Shown piece by piece: positions 45,813 through 57,128 of a stretch of DNA of 64,000 nt. The notes beneath the pieces were generated by a model. That model was not told the origin of the DNA and ran no database searches. It saw only the letters and a list, made by a program, of their open reading frames with translations. The DNA comes from Chloroflexota bacterium (GTDB lineage: Bacteria > Chloroflexota > Limnocylindria > Limnocylindrales > CSP1-4): NCBI GenBank assembly GCA_021783095.1, contig JAJXUG010000013.1:25451-89450 (forward strand), read 5' to 3'. The stretch's first letter is position 1; every line of letters begins with the position of its first letter. Both the position numbers and the translations under genes were made by a program.

Positions 45813-45833
45813 GTGGTCCCCGCGTCAGCGGGG
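45813..45833 (+). repeat. Lone CRISPR-repeat-like hairpin between cas3 and cse1
   Basis: A plus-strand element GTGGT-CCCCGC-GTCA-GCGGGG matches the first 21 bases of the crRNA-sense repeat (GTCGT-CCCCGC-GCAC-GCGGGG) at 17 of 21 positions, with the six-pair stem identical and differences in the loop and one flank base. It is alone, lacks the GTTATCCG handle on its right, and points opposite to the array. No T-run follows on either strand, so it is not an intrinsic terminator. Cas6e could in principle bind it. Confidence 0.6.
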
Positions 45834-45875
45834 CGCGCCTCTCCGTTAGGCGCGAGCGAGCGCAGGGGTTGTGCA

Positions 45876-48752
45876 TCACTCGAGCACCAAACCGAGCAGA
45901 TGGTCATACCGCACGACTTGTCCGGCGATGCTGGCGCGGCCGTCCTCGCCAAGGGCGAGGGGATGGTAGAGCCCCAACAGCGGGTGTCGGCCCCACGGTT
46001 CAGGTCCGGCGACGTCGCGGCCAGCGCGCCTCATTCGGGCCGGCAGGCGCACAAGAGACGCGAGCGCCTCGTCGACGCCAGCCTCGTCGTCCACGAACTT
46101 CCCGTCCACGACGAGGGGGCGGCCGCCGAGCGTGGCCAGATCACCGCCGTCGCGAGTCCGAACCAGGACAACCTCAGCCGCCTGCTGCCCCTCACGGACC
46201 ACGCCTGCTGACGCCTCTTCATCGGCCAACTCGTAGCCCAGATTGTGAAGGCCCGCGAGCGTCCGGGCCGCGAACGACCCCCGGACGCTCAGCAGGCCCC
46301 GCTCAGCGTCCGCCACAAGGCCCCGCAAATACCGCTGCTCCTCGAGCTCAGCGAGCTCCGCCGCAGCGCTCCAGCCCGAGGGAACAAGCACCTCGTCACC
46401 ATAGACGGCTGCGACCAGCCGCGGTACTTCGTCGGGGATCAGCCAGCCGCGATCCAAAGCCGGCTCGACGAGCGCAGCCGTCCTCAGAAGGCGGTGGTCC
46501 CTGTAGATCGCCCTGCTGCCCAAGGCGAACCTCGGCGCCGACCCAGCCGGCCGTTCCCACCCGCACACCAGCACACGTGGTTCGCGGAGCCTGGGTGGTC
46601 GCCATGACCGCTCGTGTCGGTGGAGCCGCCCGATGCGTTGCAGCAACAGATCGACGGGAGCGAGATCGGTGACCAGCAAGTCAGCGTCCACGTCAAACGA
46701 CTGCTCGGCGACCTGCGTGGCCACGAGTATGTGCCGGTGCGGGCGGCGATCCGTGCCGCGTCCCAGGAGGGCGAGCTCGCGCTCCGTACGAGAGGCTCGT
46801 TCGCCCACGATCAGCCGGCCATGGAGCAGTGCGACGTCGTCGCCGAACCGCTCCCGGAGCGTCGAGAAGGTCCGCTGCGCCAAGCTCACGGTGTTGCGGA
46901 TTACAACGGCGCAACCACCTTCCTCGAGGGAGTCGCCCAGAACCGCGGCGATCGCTGTTCCATCCTCGTCGAGGGGCTCGATGGATTCGATCCGGACGAG
47001 CCGGGAGGGGCGCCATGCCGAGCTGCGCGCCAGTCGCGACCACGGCCGGCCCCCGGCGACGCCGACCGCACGCACGCTTGGATAGGAGGCCTCGTCCATC
47101 GCGCCGACCGCCGCCTCGGCGTCAAGGTCCGGGTCGCGCCGACCGGCAGCCTGGAAGGCGCCCTCAAGGTATGCCCTTGCCAGCGCCTTCCGCATGGCCG
47201 GCGGGAGAGTGGCAGTAAGCAGGATCACGGGCGCCTGCGCAGACCCGAGCCAGCGCAATGCCTCGAACAAGTACTGGGCCATGTACACGCTGGCTGCGTG
47301 CACCTCGTCGAGGACAACCACCTTTGTGGCGAGCCCTGCGTGGCGCAGCATGGCGAACGGAGTCCGGGTCGCGGCAAGCAGAAGGTTGTCGATGGTGCCG
47401 ACCGCGATCGGTGTCAGGAGGCCCCGCTTCGGACCAAGAAACCACTCCGCGGCGTTTGCGTGCTCGGGCAGGTGCGAGCCTTCTTCGTGAGGCGACGACT
47501 CGTCGTCTATCGGCCCGAGGTGAAGTCGAGCGACAATCGCGCGCCATTGCGGGTTAAACATCCGCTTCCCGTGCAGCAAGGCGACGTTGGAATCGATCGC
47601 AGCACTTGCGGCCCACGAGAGCACCCGCTCAAACATGGGGTCGCTGGTCGCCTGCGTCGGCATACCAACGAACAAGCCATGCATCCCGAAGCGAGCAGCG
47701 AGTACCTCCGCGGCCCCCAAAGCCGCCTCGGTCTTGCCCTCCCCCATCGGGGCCTCGATGACCAGCAATCCGGATCCGGGTACGTCTGATGCGAGCCCGA
47801 CTGTCGCCTGCTGAACCGGGCGTGGCTGCACGCCGAAGCGGTCCGCCACGAGGTCGACTCCATTGGCGGGCCGTGCCGCCCAGCCGTTGCCCAAAGAGAG
47901 CGCACGCCAGGCGCGCGGCGCGCGGCGACGGGCCAGTTCCATGCCAACCTGCATGGGATTCGACACGGGAGGGAAGACGATCTCGTTGCTGGCGAGCCAG
48001 TCGGCCATGATCAGGAGCCCTGCGAACGTCAACTGGTCGCCGCGGCTCGGTGTGCCCGTGGGAGCAGCATCCCCAACCGAGGCGAAACCAGCCGCCCCGG
48101 CAACGAGCTCGACGAGTCGGGTTTGAGCCGCGTCCCACTCCCGGGTCCGACCATGATCGTCGGTGTCGGAGGGGGGCTTGACGAGGGCGACTGGCGGGAC
48201 GCGGCCGTGATGCCCCGCCAAGATCGGCCATGTCCAGTCGACGGCGTCCCGTCTCCAGCCGGCTTCTCCCGCAACCTTCCGAAGAATGGCGGCGCTTGCA
48301 CGGGAGTGATGCCAGGCGGAGTTCGAGGCGCTGATGCGGCCCCACGTCAACCCGGATGCCTGCACCGCGCTCCCCAAGGCCGGAATTCGACCCTGAAACA
48401 GGGGTGTGGCCTTCCCGACGTCGTGCACGCCGCACAGGAAGGCGAAGAGCTCGCGACCTCGGCCGTCCGCAATTCCGTCCATCCGACCACGAAGCCCAGT
48501 TGGGGCGAATTGGTCCCAAACGACCTCGCCCATCGCGGTCGTGTCGTACAGGTGCTGGAGGAGCAGGTGCGCTCCCCTGCCGCCACCCGGCGACTTGCCC
48601 CACAGCGTGAGTAGACCCGGCTCGGAAGCCGCGAGTTCAGCGGACGATTGCGACAAGAGGGCACCCCCGGGTTTCGAGCCACCAACGGGCAGCCTCGAAG
48701 CCAACCAGAATGGTCCCACACTTGCAGGAGCCAATGACAGCTTGTCTGTCAC
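45876..48752 (-). CDS. cas3: CRISPR nuclease-helicase Cas3 (HD-DExH fusion)
   Basis: 958 residues if the GTG at 48752 (GGAGG just upstream, close spacing) is used; the frame is open further upstream without similarity. HD nuclease domain first: LLLQHLYDTTA, GVHDVGKATPLFQ, WHHSRAS and GHHGRVP supply the metal-binding residues. Helicase domain: Walker A EAPMGEGKTEAAL (~336), DEVH box VVLDEVHAAS (~480), motif III LTATLPP and motif VI QRIGRLHRH. Recruited by Cascade to nick and unwind target DNA. Separated from cse1 by 185 bases and probably transcribed from its own promoter. Confidence 0.95.
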   Translation of the reverse strand: MTDKLSLAPASVGPFWLASRLPVGGSKPGGALLSQSSAELAASEPGLLTLWGKSPGGGRGAHLLLQHLYDTTAMGEVVWDQFAPTGLRGRMDGIADGRGRELFAFLCGVHDVGKATPLFQGRIPALGSAVQASGLTWGRISASNSAWHHSRASAAILRKVAGEAGWRRDAVDWTWPILAGHHGRVPPVALVKPPSDTDDHGRTREWDAAQTRLVELVAGAAGFASVGDAAPTGTPSRGDQLTFAGLLIMADWLASNEIVFPPVSNPMQVGMELARRRAPRAWRALSLGNGWAARPANGVDLVADRFGVQPRPVQQATVGLASDVPGSGLLVIEAPMGEGKTEAALGAAEVLAARFGMHGLFVGMPTQATSDPMFERVLSWAASAAIDSNVALLHGKRMFNPQWRAIVARLHLGPIDDESSPHEEGSHLPEHANAAEWFLGPKRGLLTPIAVGTIDNLLLAATRTPFAMLRHAGLATKVVVLDEVHAASVYMAQYLFEALRWLGSAQAPVILLTATLPPAMRKALARAYLEGAFQAAGRRDPDLDAEAAVGAMDEASYPSVRAVGVAGGRPWSRLARSSAWRPSRLVRIESIEPLDEDGTAIAAVLGDSLEEGGCAVVIRNTVSLAQRTFSTLRERFGDDVALLHGRLIVGERASRTERELALLGRGTDRRPHRHILVATQVAEQSFDVDADLLVTDLAPVDLLLQRIGRLHRHERSWRPPRLREPRVLVCGWERPAGSAPRFALGSRAIYRDHRLLRTAALVEPALDRGWLIPDEVPRLVAAVYGDEVLVPSGWSAAAELAELEEQRYLRGLVADAERGLLSVRGSFAARTLAGLHNLGYELADEEASAGVVREGQQAAEVVLVRTRDGGDLATLGGRPLVVDGKFVDDEAGVDEALASLVRLPARMRRAGRDVAGPEPWGRHPLLGLYHPLALGEDGRASIAGQVVRYDHLLGLVLE

Positions 48753-48933
48753 AGCCTCCGATCGGGCTTGCCTGGCGTCTCGTGCGGGCCGCGCCGCAAA
48801 AGGCGCCTGTTCATCGCCGGGCGACGCGGTCGGGCATCTTCGTCGGCGCCTTCCGGCGTCAGTCGCCCGGGTCAAGAGGACCTCACACCCGCCACCGCTT
48901 CCTGACCGGACGTCTGGGCGGGAACAGCGCGGG

Positions 48934-49455
48934 CTACCTCGCGCCGGGGACCTCCGCACCCGTCGCCTCGACGCCGGACGGAACCAGGCCCTCCGCCGCC
49001 CGCTCCGCCGTCGTGCCGCCCTGCGCCGCGTCGCCGGTCGCGCCGTCGTCCGTGCTGGAGCGCAGCGTCAGCTCCTGCTCAGCCGCGCGCAGCCAGTCCA
49101 CCGCGCCCAGGACGAGCGGCACCGCGCCCGCGATGAGGAACCACGGCCCGAACGCCCCGGCCAGGGCCACCGTGGCGATCCCGAAGCCGACCGCCAGCGG
49201 GGCACCGCTCCGGGTCGGCACGGGCCCGGATTCGTCCGCGAAGGGCGCCTCGGTCGTGGCGGTCCCCCCTTCCGAGCCTGTCCCGGGATGCTCCTGCCGG
49301 ACGCCGCGCCGGAGGACCACGAACGCGGCCCCGGTGGCCAGGCCGAACCCGATCAAGAGCATGGTCCCGGCGGGCTCGTGGCTGAGGAACCAGTAGGCCC
49401 CGCCCACGAGGAGGGCATAGACCGCGAGACGGCCGAAGTAGCGGACCTCTTCCAT
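48934..49455 (-). CDS. ctaF: Cytochrome c oxidase subunit IV-type protein (CtaF)
   Basis: 173 residues with four hydrophobic segments in two pairs (YFGRLAVYALLVGGAYWFLS, GTMLLIGFGLATGAAFVVL; then GIATVALAGAFGPWFLIAGAVPLVLGAVDWL) and an acidic Thr/Ala-rich tail. Matches the actinobacterial-type subunit IV in layout and in position directly after ctaD (stop and start share a base). Sequence is weakly conserved, so the call relies on context. Confidence 0.75.
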   Translation of the reverse strand: MEEVRYFGRLAVYALLVGGAYWFLSHEPAGTMLLIGFGLATGAAFVVLRRGVRQEHPGTGSEGGTATTEAPFADESGPVPTRSGAPLAVGFGIATVALAGAFGPWFLIAGAVPLVLGAVDWLRAAEQELTLRSSTDDGATGDAAQGGTTAERAAEGLVPSGVEATGAEVPGAR

Positions 49456-51173
49456 CAGCCGGCACTTGCCTCGGGCGTGGTGGCCTGGGCGCCACCGTGG
49501 CCGCCACCAGACCCGTCCTCGCCCCCCGCGCTCGACTCGCCGGCCCGTCGCGCGGCTTCGGCCTCGGCGGCCATCCGGGCGTCGAACACCGGCCGGAACG
49601 AGCGGATCGGAGGCAGGCGGTCGAAGTTGTGGTGGGGCGGCGGTGACGACGTGGCCCACTCGAGCGAGTTCCCGCCCCACGGGTCGGCGGGCTGGTCCGG
49701 CGGCCGGCGCAGGGCCCGCCAGATCGCGAACAGGAACGGCAGCATCCCGATGGCGAGGATGATCGCGCCGACGGTGGAGATGAAGTTGAGCGTGTCCCAC
49801 CCGCGGTCGGGCGGGTAGTCGGCGATCCGCCGGGGCATGCCCTCGGCGCCGAGGATGTACTGGGGGATGAAGGTGACCGCGAAGCCGACCATCCACATCA
49901 GCCAGTGCACCCGGCCGAGCCGCTCGTCGAGCATCCGCCCGGTGAACTTGGGGAACCAGAAGTAGACCCCCGCGAACCCGGCGAACATCGTCCCGCCGAT
50001 GAGCACGTTGTGCAGGTGGGCGACGACGAAGTAGGTGTCCTGCGCCTGGTAGTCGATGGGCGGCGACGCGAGCATCACGCCCGTGATCCCGCCGATCGTG
50101 AACACGTACAGCAGGCCGATGCACCACAGCATCGGCATGGTGAACCGCAGGCTGCCGCCCCACATCGTGGCGGTCCAGTTGAAGATCTTTATCCCGGTCG
50201 GCACGGCGATCAGCAGCGACAGGAACGAGAAGAACGGCAGGTCCACCTGCCCGGTGGTGAACATGTGGTGCGCCCACACGCCCATGGACAGCCCGGCGAT
50301 CACGATCGTCGCCAGCACCATGAACCGATAGCCGAACAGCGGCTTGCTCGAGAAGACCGGCACCACCTCGCTGACGATGCCGAAGTACGGCAGGACGAGG
50401 ATGTAGACCTCCGGGTGGCCGAAGAACCAGAACAGGTGCTGCCACAGCACCGGGTCGCCGCCCCGGGTGGGGTCGAAGAAGCCCCCGCCGAAGTGGCGGT
50501 CGATGTACAGCGCGGCCAGCGCAGCGGTGATCGACGGGAAGGCGAACAGGATCAGGGTCGAGGTCACCAGGATCGTCCAGGTGAACATCGGCATGCGCAG
50601 CATGTTCATGCCGGGGGCCCGGCGGGCGTAGATCGTGACCATGAAGTTGAGGGCGCCCAGGATCCCGGACACGCCCACCAGGGCCACCCCCACGATCCAC
50701 AGGTCCATCCCGGCGCCGGGCGAGAACGTCGCGCCCGACAGCGGCGGGTAGGCCGTCCAGCCCGCCGCCGCGGCGCCGCCGGTGGTGAGGAACCCGGACA
50801 TGACGATCAGCCCGCCGAACAGGAACAGCCAGTACGAGAGGGCGTTGAGCCGCGGGAACGCCATGTCGGCGGCGCCGATCTGGAGGGGGATGAGCGCGTT
50901 CGCGAAGCCGATGGCGAGGGGGCCCGCGAAGAACAGCAGCATCAGCGTGCCGTGGACGGTGAACAGCTGGTCGTAGGTCGAGGCGTCCACGAACTGCTGG
51001 CCCGGCGCCGCGAGCTCGAGCCGGATGAGCTCGGCGATCGCCCCGCCGATCAGCGCGAAGCCGAGCGCGGTGGCGACGTAGAGCATGCCGATCCGCTTGT
51101 GGTCGGTGGTCGTGAGCCAGTCGAGCAGCGAGGTGCGCGGAGCGGCGGAGGCGACGGCCCCGAGCGCGCTCAC
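49455..51173 (-). CDS. ctaD: Cytochrome c oxidase subunit I (aa3-type)
   Basis: 572 residues, GTG start overlapping the ctaC stop. Twelve spans. Heme a and CuB ligands are visible: [11 protein letters not shown] (His of heme a), [15 protein letters not shown] (CuB His and the Glu-Val-Tyr cross-link region), [11 protein letters not shown] (two CuB His), and [12 protein letters not shown] (heme a3 and a His). Reduces O2 and pumps protons. The cytoplasmic tail is Gly/Glu-rich. Confidence 0.96.
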   Translation of the reverse strand: MSALGAVASAAPRTSLLDWLTTTDHKRIGMLYVATALGFALIGGAIAELIRLELAAPGQQFVDASTYDQLFTVHGTLMLLFFAGPLAIGFANALIPLQIGAADMAFPRLNALSYWLFLFGGLIVMSGFLTTGGAAAAGWTAYPPLSGATFSPGAGMDLWIVGVALVGVSGILGALNFMVTIYARRAPGMNMLRMPMFTWTILVTSTLILFAFPSITAALAALYIDRHFGGGFFDPTRGGDPVLWQHLFWFFGHPEVYILVLPYFGIVSEVVPVFSSKPLFGYRFMVLATIVIAGLSMGVWAHHMFTTGQVDLPFFSFLSLLIAVPTGIKIFNWTATMWGGSLRFTMPMLWCIGLLYVFTIGGITGVMLASPPIDYQAQDTYFVVAHLHNVLIGGTMFAGFAGVYFWFPKFTGRMLDERLGRVHWLMWMVGFAVTFIPQYILGAEGMPRRIADYPPDRGWDTLNFISTVGAIILAIGMLPFLFAIWRALRRPPDQPADPWGGNSLEWATSSPPPHHNFDRLPPIRSFRPVFDARMAAEAEAARRAGESSAGGEDGSGGGHGGAQATTPEASAG

Positions 51174-51910
51174 GGGACGGCGCTCGCGCTCGGGGCCAGG
51201 CTGGCGCCCCCGACCTGGCTCGCAAGCCAGGCCTGGTACGTCGCCATGTCGACCGCCCTGACCGAGAACAGCATGGCGTCGTGGCCCACGCCGCAGAACT
51301 CCGCACAGGAGCCCGGGTAGACCCCGGGCGCGGTGATCTGGATGTCGAAGGTCGTGACGTGCCCGGGGATCGCGTCGCGCTTGAACAGGAACGCAGGCAG
51401 GAACATCGCGTGGTTCACGTCGAGGGACTCCAGGGTGACGTGGACGGGTGTGTTGACGGGCAGGACGATCTGGAGCGGCTTCTCGGTGGTCCCGGTGTTG
51501 GTCACGTTGGCGTCCGTGTAGACCACCTGCCACTGCCAGCGGAAGGCGACCACGCGGATGTTCACCCCGCCCGGCTGAACGGCGTCCAGCGACCCGAGGG
51601 TGAGGACGGTCAACACGAACAGGGCGAGCACCGTGGCCAGCGGGATCGCCGTCCAGATCGCCTCGATCCGGACGTCGCCCATGTGCTGCACGGGCAGCCT
51701 GCCGTCGCGCCGCCGGTACCGCAGCACCGACCAGGTGACCAGCGACCAGACGATCCCGGCCACCACGATGCCGGCGACGAGGAACACGTCGTACAAACCC
51801 GAGATGTCCTTGCCCTGCACCGTCGCGCCCGCGGGCATGCAGCCGGCGACTCCCGAGGCCACGACGCCGAGGAGGGCGGCCGCCCGCCACCCTCGGCCCA
51901 GCCGCCTCAC
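51170..51910 (-). CDS. ctaC: Cytochrome c oxidase subunit II (lipoprotein)
   Basis: 246 residues, GTG start overlapping the qcrB stop. Lipobox VAGC at ~24 suggests a lipid anchor after signal cleavage; two spans follow ([36 protein letters not shown]). The CuA domain has [19 protein letters not shown] and [12 protein letters not shown], i.e. CxxxCxxxHxxM, a full CuA site. No fused cytochrome c domain. Confidence 0.94.
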   Translation of the reverse strand: MRRLGRGWRAAALLGVVASGVAGCMPAGATVQGKDISGLYDVFLVAGIVVAGIVWSLVTWSVLRYRRRDGRLPVQHMGDVRIEAIWTAIPLATVLALFVLTVLTLGSLDAVQPGGVNIRVVAFRWQWQVVYTDANVTNTGTTEKPLQIVLPVNTPVHVTLESLDVNHAMFLPAFLFKRDAIPGHVTTFDIQITAPGVYPGSCAEFCGVGHDAMLFSVRAVDMATYQAWLASQVGGASLAPSASAVP

Positions 51911-53391
51911 GGCTCCTGCTCCGCGTCGCGGAAGCCGCCGCCCGGGCCCCGAACCAGCAGGACGGCCGGGGGTTCCGGCTTCGTCCCCGTGCGCGCCCGC
52001 CGCTCGTGGCCGTCGCGGACGTCGCGCGCCATCCGGTACACGACCAGCCATGTCACGACCGGCGCGAGGACCAGGAGGAAGCGGAAGATCATCGTCACCG
52101 TCTCGACCGGCAGGTCGAGCATGACGGCCAGCACGTCGTTGCCGCCGGCCAGCGTCAGGACGAGGAACACCGCAACGCCGGCCGCGCCAGTCGCGGTCCG
52201 GATCGGCGTCCGCCAGGGGGGGTCGAGCAGGTTGTGCTCGGCGTGGTCGTGGGTCAGCCGCGCCTCGAGGAACGGCCACAGCGCGAGCGCCCCGACCAGG
52301 ATCCCCGGGATGAGGACTCCGGGGACGAACGGAGAGGGGATGGTCACGCCCAGGATCGTCGGCTCGATCGGCAGCCCGAGCCGCAGCGCGCCCTCGAGCC
52401 AGCCCACGTACCAGTCGGGCTGGGCGGGCACGGTGGCCACGTACGGGACGTAGGGCCCGTACAGCCAGACGGGGTTGATCTGGATGAGCCCCGCCACGAG
52501 CGTGATCACCGCAGCGGTGAGGAAGAACAGCCCGGTCGACCGGAAGACCTGTCCCGGCCAGAACGGCAGCCCCACCACGTTGTCCTCGCGGGCGCCGTGG
52601 CCCCGGTACTGGGTGTGCTTCTGCAACCACAGGATCGCCAGGTGGGTCGCGACGCCGCCGATGAGCAGGCCCGGCAGCAGCATCACGTGGAACACGAACA
52701 GCCGGCTCAGGATCCCCACCGTGGGGAACTCGCCCCCGAAGAACAGCGAGGCGAGCCAGGGCCCGATGAACGGCACGGAGAGCATGACCGAGTCGATGAT
52801 CCGCAGGCCGGTGCCCGACAGGAGGTCGTCGGGGAGCGAGTAGCCCGTGATCCCCTCGCCGAGCGCCATCAGGAGCAGGCCGATGCCGACCAGGTAGTTG
52901 ACCTCACGCGGCTTGCGGAAGGCGCCGGTGAAGAACACGCGGGCGAGGTGGACGGCGATGGCGCCGAAGAACACCAGGGCCGTCCAGTGGTGGACCTGGC
53001 GCATCAGGAGCCCGGCCTCGACCTCGAAGGAGAGCCGCATGACCGATGCGTAGGCGGCCGACACCGACGCGCCCTGGAGGATCGTGTACGGGCCCTGGTA
53101 CGTCACCTGGCGCCCGTCGGGCGTGTAGAACAGCGTCAGGTACGTGCCAGTGGCCACCAGGATGATGAACGCGAACAGGGCGATCTCGCCCAGCAGGAAG
53201 CTCCAGTGGTCGGGGAACACCTTGCGCATCGCGACCCGCACGGTGGAGGCCAGCCCGAGCCGGGTGTCGAACCAGCCCAGAACGCGCTCGAGCTCCGTCC
53301 GCCGCTCGGGCAGGTCGGACGCGGGGCCCTCGGCGGGCATTGCGGCGTCGCCGGGCCGTGCGCCGTCCACCGGCCGCTCGCCCTCAGCCAT
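51907..53391 (-). CDS. qcrB: Cytochrome b subunit of bc1-type complex (QcrB)
   Basis: 494 residues with about eight or nine spans, a fused long cytochrome b rather than a split b6/subunit IV pair. Heme b ligands are in [23 protein letters not shown] and [24 protein letters not shown]. The quinol-site PEWY is PDWY ([11 protein letters not shown]). Start at 53391 overlaps the Rieske stop by 8 bases; 53340 is a possible alternative start. Confidence 0.94.
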   Translation of the reverse strand: MAEGERPVDGARPGDAAMPAEGPASDLPERRTELERVLGWFDTRLGLASTVRVAMRKVFPDHWSFLLGEIALFAFIILVATGTYLTLFYTPDGRQVTYQGPYTILQGASVSAAYASVMRLSFEVEAGLLMRQVHHWTALVFFGAIAVHLARVFFTGAFRKPREVNYLVGIGLLLMALGEGITGYSLPDDLLSGTGLRIIDSVMLSVPFIGPWLASLFFGGEFPTVGILSRLFVFHVMLLPGLLIGGVATHLAILWLQKHTQYRGHGAREDNVVGLPFWPGQVFRSTGLFFLTAAVITLVAGLIQINPVWLYGPYVPYVATVPAQPDWYVGWLEGALRLGLPIEPTILGVTIPSPFVPGVLIPGILVGALALWPFLEARLTHDHAEHNLLDPPWRTPIRTATGAAGVAVFLVLTLAGGNDVLAVMLDLPVETVTMIFRFLLVLAPVVTWLVVYRMARDVRDGHERRARTGTKPEPPAVLLVRGPGGGFRDAEQEP

Positions 53392-54235
53392 CGTGCATGT
53401 TCCAGAAGCCAGGGCCCACGGTGTCTGTGAAGTCGCCCAGCGCCACGATGGTCCCGTCAGCCTCGATCCGGATGGGGAGTTGCGGGAGGGGCCTCGACGC
53501 CGGGCCGAAGACCGGCTGCGCCCCGTCAAGCACGTCGAAGGTGGACTGGTGGCACGGGCAGATCAACCGGTGCTCGACGCTGCGGTACAGGCCAACCGGG
53601 CATCCCGCGTGGGTGCACAGCTTCGAGTACGCCACGTAGCCGTCCGGCGCCCAGGCCATGCGGTCGGCCGCCAGGCGCAGCAGCCCTGGACCCACGCGGA
53701 TGAGGAGCGTCTGCCCGTCCGCCGAACCCGGGACGCCCTCGGGGAAGCCGGTGACGATGCCCCCGACCGGCACGTCGCTCGCCTTGATCGGCTGCCCGTC
53801 GAGGCCCACCATCCGCAAGCCGCGGCGCCACGGGGTCTGGAACAGGCTGCGGCCCGGAGCGGGGCCGAGCGACAGAACCGGGATGGCGAGGGCAGCCGCC
53901 AGGCCCGCGAAGGCGCCGCCCAGGGCGCGGATCAGCAGCGACCGCCGGGTGATCGCGCGCTCCTCGGCAACGATGTCGCGCACGGCGGTGCTGGCCGGGT
54001 CGGCGGCGGGGTGCCGTGGCTCCACGTGGAGATCGTTGGGCAGCAGGCGCTGCGACCAGACGATGATCCCGGCCCCGATCCCGCCCAGGCTGATCGCCAG
54101 CAGGACCGCCTCGACCTGCGTCTGGCCGCCGGCCAGGTAGACGCCGAGCAGCGCGAAGCCCGAGACCATCGAGACGCCGAAACTGAGCGCGATGCGGCGC
54201 TCTGCTCGCCGGGTGTCGGGGCTGGGATGATTCAC
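53384..54235 (-). CDS. qcrA: Rieske iron-sulfur protein of bc1-type complex (QcrA)
   Basis: 283 residues. Several N-terminal spans (FGVSMVSGFALLGVYLAGG, AVLLAISLGGIGAGIIVW, IRALGGAFAGLAAALAIP), as in actinobacterial QcrA, then the Rieske domain with CTHAGCPVG and CPCHQSTFD, both Cys-x-His boxes of the 2Fe-2S site. ATGA overlap with qcrC. Confidence 0.95.
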   Translation of the reverse strand: MNHPSPDTRRAERRIALSFGVSMVSGFALLGVYLAGGQTQVEAVLLAISLGGIGAGIIVWSQRLLPNDLHVEPRHPAADPASTAVRDIVAEERAITRRSLLIRALGGAFAGLAAALAIPVLSLGPAPGRSLFQTPWRRGLRMVGLDGQPIKASDVPVGGIVTGFPEGVPGSADGQTLLIRVGPGLLRLAADRMAWAPDGYVAYSKLCTHAGCPVGLYRSVEHRLICPCHQSTFDVLDGAQPVFGPASRPLPQLPIRIEADGTIVALGDFTDTVGPGFWNMHDG

Positions 54236-55176
54236 CCGCGACCGCCTGTCGGATCGCCCTGGTCGTCTGCGGGATCACTCGCCGTCCCCGCGCCCGTTCG
54301 GTGGGGATCACCGGCCGCCTCCTCGGCGAGGGGATCGCCCGCCGTGTCTCGCCGAACACCCACCCACCGAGCAACCAGGAGAAGCCCGAGCAGCGTCACG
54401 CCCGCGATGAAGCCCTCGGTGACGGGCCCGACCTCGGGAGAGGTGGCGCCGCCCGGGTGGGGCGCGTCCCGCAGGAAGGCCACGTAGGCCGCGAGGCTGT
54501 CGAGCTGGTCCGGGCTGAACGAGAAGCGCGGCATGGGGGCGGGGCCGGTGATCACGGCCTCCCCCACCGTCGTGGCGTCGGCCTTGTTCAGCGCCGGTGC
54601 CACGAAGCCGCCGCCCACGGCGCCCCCGCCACCGGCGGGCCCGTGGCAGGCAGCGCAGTTGGCGGTGAACAGATCCCATCCCGCCCTGACGTCGGCGCCT
54701 GAGGTGACCACGTTCGGGATCGCGGGGCCATTCCCCAACGACGCCACGTACGCGACGAGCGCCTGTCGGTCGGCATTGGAGAAGTACGGGGTGCCCCGCT
54801 GGGCCGGGGCACCCGGGTTGGCGAGCGGCATGCGTCCGGTGCGGAGCATGAAGTCTGCGAGCGCCGCGCCGGCGTTGCGGATGTCGGGCCCGTTGGCCGT
54901 CCCCGCGCCCTGGACGCCGTGGCAGGCGGCACAGCTGGTGAGGAAGAGATCCGCGCCGCGGCCCGCCTCGGTGACCGCCTGCCCGTCCACATGGCCGAGG
55001 GGTGTGGTCGCCGCGCTGACGACGCCCGCCACGGCGCCGAGTGCCAGCCCGCCGACAAGCAGGAGGGCCCCGTAGACGGCGAGGAGCCGGCGGACGGGTG
55101 CCGCCCGGCGCTGGGCAGGCGCGGACGCCGGGGCTGGAGCGTTGCCGGTGGAGGACGCGGGCAATCGGTCGTGCAT
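54232..55176 (-). CDS. qcrC: Diheme cytochrome c subunit of bc1-type complex (QcrC)
   Basis: 314 residues from ATG 55176. N-terminal membrane anchor (LLAVYGALLLVGGLALGAVAGV), two heme-c domains each with CAACH (~115 and ~205) and distal Met candidates, and a C-terminal span (FIAGVTLLGLLLVARWVGV). Diheme QcrC replaces free cytochrome c in actinobacterial bc-aa3 supercomplexes. First gene of the qcr-cta operon. Confidence 0.92.
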   Translation of the reverse strand: MHDRLPASSTGNAPAPASAPAQRRAAPVRRLLAVYGALLLVGGLALGAVAGVVSAATTPLGHVDGQAVTEAGRGADLFLTSCAACHGVQGAGTANGPDIRNAGAALADFMLRTGRMPLANPGAPAQRGTPYFSNADRQALVAYVASLGNGPAIPNVVTSGADVRAGWDLFTANCAACHGPAGGGGAVGGGFVAPALNKADATTVGEAVITGPAPMPRFSFSPDQLDSLAAYVAFLRDAPHPGGATSPEVGPVTEGFIAGVTLLGLLLVARWVGVRRDTAGDPLAEEAAGDPHRTGAGTASDPADDQGDPTGGRG

Positions 55177-55238
55177 GTCGGGGTCTGTCTGTGATGCTAA
55201 GCGAAACACGCGAACTCGTCCTGCGGAGGCTGGCCCCA

Positions 55239-55592
55239 GTGATCGCAAACGCCCACCATCTCTTGGCGCCGCTCGTCGCCGCGTCTGCCCTGGTGCTCCT
55301 CGTGGTCGTGTTCTCCGGCGCCGCCCGACACCGTCCCGTCCGGTTCGCCTCGGACCGCGTGATCCTCCTGGCGCTCGCGCTCGTCGGGCTCGGCATCGTC
55401 AGCGGGCTCGTCGTGTTCCTGACCGGTGGCGCCCCCTCGGACCCGCTCCACTTCGTCTACGCGATCGTCGCGCTGGCGGTCCTTCCGGTGGCCAGATTCT
55501 GGGATCGGTTTGCCCGCCACCGTGCCCTCGCGCTCGGCATCGGCGCCGTCGTGCTCGCGGCCCTGATGCTGCGCCTGTTCCAGACCGGCTGA
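55239..55592 (+). CDS. Small multi-span membrane protein divergent from qcrC
   Basis: 117 residues from a GTG with GGAGG ten bases upstream. The ATG at 55194 is an alternative but leaves only 17 bases to the divergent qcrC start. Four hydrophobic segments (LLAPLVAASALVLLVVVF, VILLALALVGLGIVSGLVVFL, PLHFVYAIVALAVLPV, ALALGIGAVVLAALML). No family recognised; adjacency to the respiratory operon may be meaningful. Confidence 0.65.
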   Translation: MIANAHHLLAPLVAASALVLLVVVFSGAARHRPVRFASDRVILLALALVGLGIVSGLVVFLTGGAPSDPLHFVYAIVALAVLPVARFWDRFARHRALALGIGAVVLAALMLRLFQTG

Positions 55593-55798
55593 GAGGGCTC
55601 GACCGACAAGGCGGGCGGCACCGCCGCTCGCGGACCGCCGCCCTCACGGGACCGGTCGGCTGGGCTCCATCCACGCCAGGAGCACCCCGCCAGATCCTCC
55701 CGCATCGGCGGAAGCATCGAGCGCCGCAGCCTGCCCGGCTTGGGCGCAATCCCGGGCGAGCGCGCTCGAGCAGTCCCGCGGAACGCCGCGGGCGCCGG

Positions 55799-57106
<1,308 letters not shown>

Positions 57107-57128
57107 GCGTTCGGTCTCCCGCGCTTCG

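Noticed and set aside
45813-45833. Hairpin after cas3 read as an intrinsic terminator
   Set aside because: The stem is strong, but neither strand has a T-run after it, and the flank matches the CRISPR repeat instead.
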